Source: Rufibacter tibetensis
GTDB lineage: Bacteria; Bacteroidota; Bacteroidia; Cytophagales; Hymenobacteraceae
Direction of reading: 5' to 3'
Assembly: GCF_001310085.1 (NCBI RefSeq)
Contig: NZ_CP012643.1
Coordinates: 1,085,001-1,149,000, forward strand
Length of the DNA stretch: 64,000 nucleotides
How positions within the stretch are numbered: the first letter of the stretch is position 1; the number at the start of each line of letters is the position of its first letter. The notes below the pieces were generated by a model that saw only the letters and a list, made by a program, of their open reading frames with translations, made no database searches and was not told where the DNA came from. A program made the position numbers and the translations under genes. Positions 60,372 to 64,000 of the stretch are shown here, in pieces.

Positions 60372-61454
60372 TTAATTGCCACGTATTGCTGGTTCATTTC
60401 GGGATGAAAACAATAAGCTTTCCTCTTTTATCTGTAGGCCAGTTGATTTCCTGATTATCAAATCAACCGGTGTAGTTGACGAAACGATCTCGCCGGGCGT
60501 GATTTGCCCATGGATAAGATCCATCATTAGAACTGCTGCTCTTTCTCCTACCAGGTGAGGATACTGCTCCACTGAGGTGATGTCTGGATCTATGATCTCT
60601 GAACGGGGATCATTGGAGTACCCTGCCACCTTCAGATCAGATGGGATATGTAACCCGAATTGCTTTGCGGACTGTACTACAGTGATGGCAGCCGTATCAT
60701 TACAGGCAAAAACAGCGTCTGGTAAAGACACATTTGAAAAGAGGGCGTTGCAGTCTTGCAGAGTATTCTCCTTTGTCAGCTCATGAAAGAAAAGAAGCCG
60801 CTCATCTACTGGGGTATCATACTCTTTCATTGCCTGCAAATAGCCAGAGAATCTATCCCGATAGATGCTGCAGGTTAAGGGCCCTCCAATGTGGGCTATC
60901 TGTCGGCAACCTTGTTCCAGAAGATGCAGGGTGGTCCTGTAACCGCCCTGGAAATCATCGCCCTGTAATTTATGTACCTCGTAGTTCAATGGCACCCGGT
61001 CAAAGAATACAAGAGGGGTGTTTGCGTTCTTGAAAACATCAAAATGCGAGAAGTCCTCTGTGTGAAGGGTGGTGGAAACAATCAGACCTTCTACCCGCGC
61101 CGCATACATGGCATTCACCAACTCCTTTTCCAACATCACTGAGTCATTGGATTGGCACACCATTAGATTATAGTCAAACTCCTGCAGCTTGTTCTGAACC
61201 GCCGTGACTACAGATGAAATGAAATACATGGATATTTTAGGAACAATCAATCCTATCGTATTTGATTTACTGTTCCGCAGGCTAGCCGCCAAAGCATTAT
61301 GCCGGTAATTCAGTTTCTCAACCGCTTCTCTCACCCGCCTTTTTGTTTCCTCGCTTTGGTGTGGGTGATCGTTCAATGCCCTTGAAACAGATGAAATAGA
61401 TAGCCCTAACTCAGCAGCTATATCTTTTATAGTGTATTCAGGACGTTTTTTCAT
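60372..61454 (-). CDS. LacI/GalR-family transcriptional regulator
   Basis: This 360-residue cytoplasmic repressor or activator has an N-terminal helix-turn-helix (YTIKDIAAELGLSISSVSRA, about 7-26), a hinge helix (KLNYRHNALAASLRNSKSNT, about 48-67) and a periplasmic-binding-protein-like effector domain (about 65-340) that would bind a sugar. Effector-pocket segments include VFFDRVPLNYE and VFACNDTAAI. The palindrome TGGAAACGTTTCCA at the ECF sigma gene matches the operator type of this family, so it probably controls that gene in response to a glycan breakdown product. It is the last gene of the glycan locus. Confidence 0.92.
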   Translation of the reverse strand: MKKRPEYTIKDIAAELGLSISSVSRALNDHPHQSEETKRRVREAVEKLNYRHNALAASLRNSKSNTIGLIVPKISMYFISSVVTAVQNKLQEFDYNLMVCQSNDSVMLEKELVNAMYAARVEGLIVSTTLHTEDFSHFDVFKNANTPLVFFDRVPLNYEVHKLQGDDFQGGYRTTLHLLEQGCRQIAHIGGPLTCSIYRDRFSGYLQAMKEYDTPVDERLLFFHELTKENTLQDCNALFSNVSLPDAVFACNDTAAITVVQSAKQFGLHIPSDLKVAGYSNDPRSEIIDPDITSVEQYPHLVGERAAVLMMDLIHGQITPGEIVSSTTPVDLIIRKSTGLQIKEESLLFSSRNEPAIRGN

Positions 61455-61983
61455 TCTTTCTATCGGATATCATATAAAATAACTTATTTCATATTTATTA
61501 ATACCACATACTCTTGTTATTCATTATTAGGGAATTAGGGACACTTCTGCGTAGTTGGAAGAAGGCAAGTACGCTCCCCTATTACTCTTCATGTTCAGCT
61601 CAAAGGAATATGTACCCTTCCAAAGAACCATCTTTGTCTTTCTCCTAATACCTTACAATAAACCAGTAGATAGGAATTTTGGCTTAAGTACGCTTTCTAA
61701 AAGTGATTCCGCACAACCTTCTTGAAGAGTTAACTACTGGAGGAAGGTTAGCTTTTTTGCCGGCAACTCTAAAAGAACAAGGTGTAGTGAGGATAGTTGT
61801 CCTGTGCAAACAGTATTCTGCTATAAGCTTCATCAACAATAGAGACGTGCAATGGAATAATTAGACAGCTTCCTCTTCTAATTTATGTTTGAGCTGAAAT
61901 TATATGGGGCTACAAGCAGGAGAAACGCCAGAGAATACAGTTTCTCACCTCCTTAATTGCTTCACAAAACAATTTCACATGCA
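61455..61983. other. Intergenic region upstream of the LacI gene
   Basis: About 530 bases contain no supported gene, palindrome or promoter match. A short frame near 61904 looks like chance; it runs into the tRNA. This is the right boundary of the glycan locus. Confidence 0.45.
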
Positions 61984-62019
61984 CAAAAAAAGCCTCTCAG
62001 ATTTCTCTAAGAGGCTTTT
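61984..62019 (-). terminator. Terminator of tRNA-Gln
   Basis: On the minus strand AAAAGCCTCT pairs with AGAGGCTTTT and a T-run follows. It lies 5 bases after the tRNA 3' end. Confidence 0.9.
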
Positions 62020-62023
62020 CAAG

Positions 62024-62096
62024 TTGTCCGACCAGGTTTCGAACCTGGACTCTTCTGAACCAAAATCAGACGTGTTGCCAGTTACACCATCGGACA
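62024..62096 (-). tRNA. tRNA-Gln, anticodon TTG
   Basis: The minus-strand cloverleaf has acceptor TGTCCGA / TCGGACA, D arm GTGT/ACAC, anticodon stem TCTGA/TCAGA with loop TTTTGGT (anticodon TTG, 62061-62063) and T arm CCAGG/CCTGG with loop TTCGAAA. No CCA is encoded. It probably follows purL on the same strand as an independent unit. Confidence 0.96.
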
Positions 62097-62191
62097 ATTT
62101 CCCGCTGATAACCTGTTGTTATCGTTTGGTGTTGCAAAGGTAGAAAAGAATTCTTTCAGCGCAAACCCACAGCGAAAAATTTTAAAAAAAT

Positions 62192-64000
62192 TTATTCCAT
62201 AATCCGCTCCAGCGCGGTGTCATAGCTGTTTTTGATCACCTGAATGGCATGGAACACCTCACCGTCTACCTCACAATAGCGGGCGGTCACTTCTCCAATT
62301 TTTTTGAAAGTCAGGTTGTTACCAGAGACAAGTTTCTCAAATGCCTCCTGCTGCGCTGGGGAAACACTTACCACCACGCGGCTCTGGCTCTCGCCAAACA
62401 AATAAGCATCTTTTCTGAAATTCTGATCAGTGGCAATAGTGAAACCCAACTCATTGGCCATGGCTGATTCCAACAAGGTGATGTATAATCCTCCATCGGC
62501 GCAATCATGCGCTGATTGGATCAACCTCTCTTTAATCAGGGACTTCACAGTCTTTTGCAGCAGCAGCTCTTTTTCCATGTCAAAGGCCGGAGCCGGAGAC
62601 AATTTCACGCCGTGGTACGAATACAAGTATTCGCTAGAAGCGATGTCGTTGGCAGGATCACCTAATAGGTAGATAGCATCTCCCTCTTTCTGGAAGGCCA
62701 AGGTCATGGTATTGGCTTTGTCTTCCACAATCCCCAGCATACCAATGGTAGGCGTCGGGAAAACCGGACCTTCATCTGAAGACTGGTTGTAGAAGCTCAC
62801 GTTCCCGCCGGTTACCGGCGTTCCAAAAGCCTCGCAGGCTTTACCCATTCCTTTGATGGCGCCCACAAACTGCCAGTATACTTCCGGCACGTATGGGTTC
62901 CCAAAGTTCAGGCAATTGGTGATGGCCACGGGCTCACCACCTGAGCAGACAATGTTACGGGCAGCTTCGGCCACGGCAATGGCAGTTCCTTCTTCCGGAT
63001 CGGCGTTCACATAGCGGCTGTTGCAGTCTACGGTGATGGCAATGGCCTTGTCAGAACCTTTCACCTTCACGATACCCGCATCGGCTGGGCGGTTGGTGGT
63101 TAGGGTAGCCGTACCAATCATGGAGTCATACTGCTTGTACACCCACCGCTTAGAAGCAATGTTAGGGTGCGTAGCCAGGAACTCAGCTACTGCTTTATAG
63201 TCACTTGGCTCTTCTACAGAGTCAATAGAAAATTTCTTTGCTTCCTGATAATACGCCGGCTCACGGTATTCTCTGTGATACACCGGGGCACCACCGCCTA
63301 ACACCAAGTCATCAGCAGGCACATCGGCTACCAGTTCCCCTTTTTGGTAGTAGCGAAGACGTTTGCTGTCGGTTACCTCGCCAATCTGGGCGCAGGACAT
63401 GTCCCACTTATCGCAGATCTGGTAAATAAGGTCTTCGGCACCTTTTTCCATCACCACCAGCATGCGCTCCTGGCTTTCAGACAGAAGAATTTCAAACGGC
63501 TGCATGTTGGCCTGGCGCATAGGCACCTTGTCCAGCCAGATTTCCATGCCGCTTTCGCCTTTGGCGCTCATTTCTGAGGTAGAGCAGGTGATACCAGCGG
63601 CACCCATGTCCTGCATACCTACTACGCGGTTAGTAGCCAAAATTTCCAAAGTAGCCTCTAAAAGCAGTTTCTCCTGGAAGGGGTCCCCCACCTGTACTGA
63701 TGGTAAGTCATTCACAGAATCTTCGGTGATGTCCTTAGACGCGAAGGCTGCGCCATGGATTCCGTCTTTACCAGTAGCAGAGCCGATGATGAACACCGGG
63801 TTTCCGGCACCATGTGAGGTGGCGCTGGCAGTTTTGCCTACTTCCACAATACCCGCGGAGAAGGCGTTTACCAACGGGTTTACGTTGTAGCAATCGTCAA
63901 AGAACAGCTCACCGCCCACGGTAGGAATCCCGAAAGCGTTACCGTAATCTCCAATTCCTTTCACCACACCTCTTAACAGGCGCTTGGTTTTATCTGAGGT
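62192..64000 (-). CDS. purL: Phosphoribosylformylglycinamidine synthase subunit PurL, 5' end cut off
   Basis: PurL makes formylglycinamidine ribonucleotide in purine synthesis. The frame is open to the right edge, so the N-terminus is missing; 602 of the roughly 740 residues expected for the small PurL type are present. Visible features are the AIRS-type ATP/substrate loops [40 protein letters not shown] and [15 protein letters not shown], and the C-terminal [20 protein letters not shown]. The PurQ and PurS partners are not in view. Confidence 0.96.
   Translation of the reverse strand, partial: TSDKTKRLLRGVVKGIGDYGNAFGIPTVGGELFFDDCYNVNPLVNAFSAGIVEVGKTASATSHGAGNPVFIIGSATGKDGIHGAAFASKDITEDSVNDLPSVQVGDPFQEKLLLEATLEILATNRVVGMQDMGAAGITCSTSEMSAKGESGMEIWLDKVPMRQANMQPFEILLSESQERMLVVMEKGAEDLIYQICDKWDMSCAQIGEVTDSKRLRYYQKGELVADVPADDLVLGGGAPVYHREYREPAYYQEAKKFSIDSVEEPSDYKAVAEFLATHPNIASKRWVYKQYDSMIGTATLTTNRPADAGIVKVKGSDKAIAITVDCNSRYVNADPEEGTAIAVAEAARNIVCSGGEPVAITNCLNFGNPYVPEVYWQFVGAIKGMGKACEAFGTPVTGGNVSFYNQSSDEGPVFPTPTIGMLGIVEDKANTMTLAFQKEGDAIYLLGDPANDIASSEYLYSYHGVKLSPAPAFDMEKELLLQKTVKSLIKERLIQSAHDCADGGLYITLLESAMANELGFTIATDQNFRKDAYLFGESQSRVVVSVSPAQQEAFEKLVSGNNLTFKKIGEVTARYCEVDGEVFHAIQVIKNSYDTALERIME

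Noticed and set aside
61904..62143. A 79-residue plus-strand frame over tRNA-Gln
   Set aside because: It is antisense to the tRNA and its terminator and shows no protein-like features.

Overview
The window looks like a chromosomal segment from a Bacteroidota bacterium, most likely order Cytophagales (Hymenobacteraceae-like, for example a Rufibacter or Nibribacter relative; the genus is inference). Support comes from a SusC/SusD pair, an Oar-type TonB-dependent receptor, Bacteroidota-type promoters (TTTG about 20 bp upstream of TAnnTTTG) in front of several genes, sparse Shine-Dalgarno sites, and a Tgt without zinc cysteines.

The first 31 kb is mostly core genome: the end of a phosphate-uptake operon (pstA-pstB-phoU), a YheT-type hydrolase, an NlpC/P60 lipoprotein, an Oar-like receptor, tRNA-Ala(GGC), a cysK/cysE pair, an ABC exporter and an MFS transporter. 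It continues with a HEAT-cyclophilin lipoprotein, rsmG, a glycosyltransferase overlapping an ECF sigma gene, tgt with an LptF/G permease, an EamA transporter converging on ispE, a pglC-pglD-pglE glycan cassette, and prs-rplY. Small accessory patches sit between them: a PT-repeat lipoprotein with a decayed outer-membrane gene, two paralogous Lys-rich membrane proteins, and an AT-rich DUF7151-type lipoprotein.

From about 31.4 to 61.5 kb lies one large polysaccharide-utilisation locus. It has one SusC/SusD pair and many exported or lipidated enzymes: several GH43 modules (one tandem fusion, one frameshifted gene, one decayed remnant), GH39, GH35, two DUF2264 proteins, GH16, DUF1080, GH105, a BNR_4 propeller, a GH43_24-like protein and DUF4861. 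This mix fits type II arabinogalactan or arabinogalactan-protein side chains: a beta-1,3-galactan backbone cut by GH16 and GH43_24, GH35 galactosidase, arabinose removal by GH43/GH39, and uronic-acid removal by GH105/DUF2264/BNR_4. The substrate is inferred. Regulation appears to use a LacI-family repressor, an ECF sigma factor and a short FecR-type anti-sigma protein that lacks its membrane and periplasmic parts. Two identical perfect 14-bp LacI-type palindromes, 112 bp apart, lie just upstream of and inside the sigma gene. This is the most distinctive regulatory feature seen.

The right end holds tRNA-Gln(TTG) and a purL gene cut by the window edge. A family of degenerate intergenic hairpins recurs throughout, and several gene ends abut very long near-perfect hairpins.
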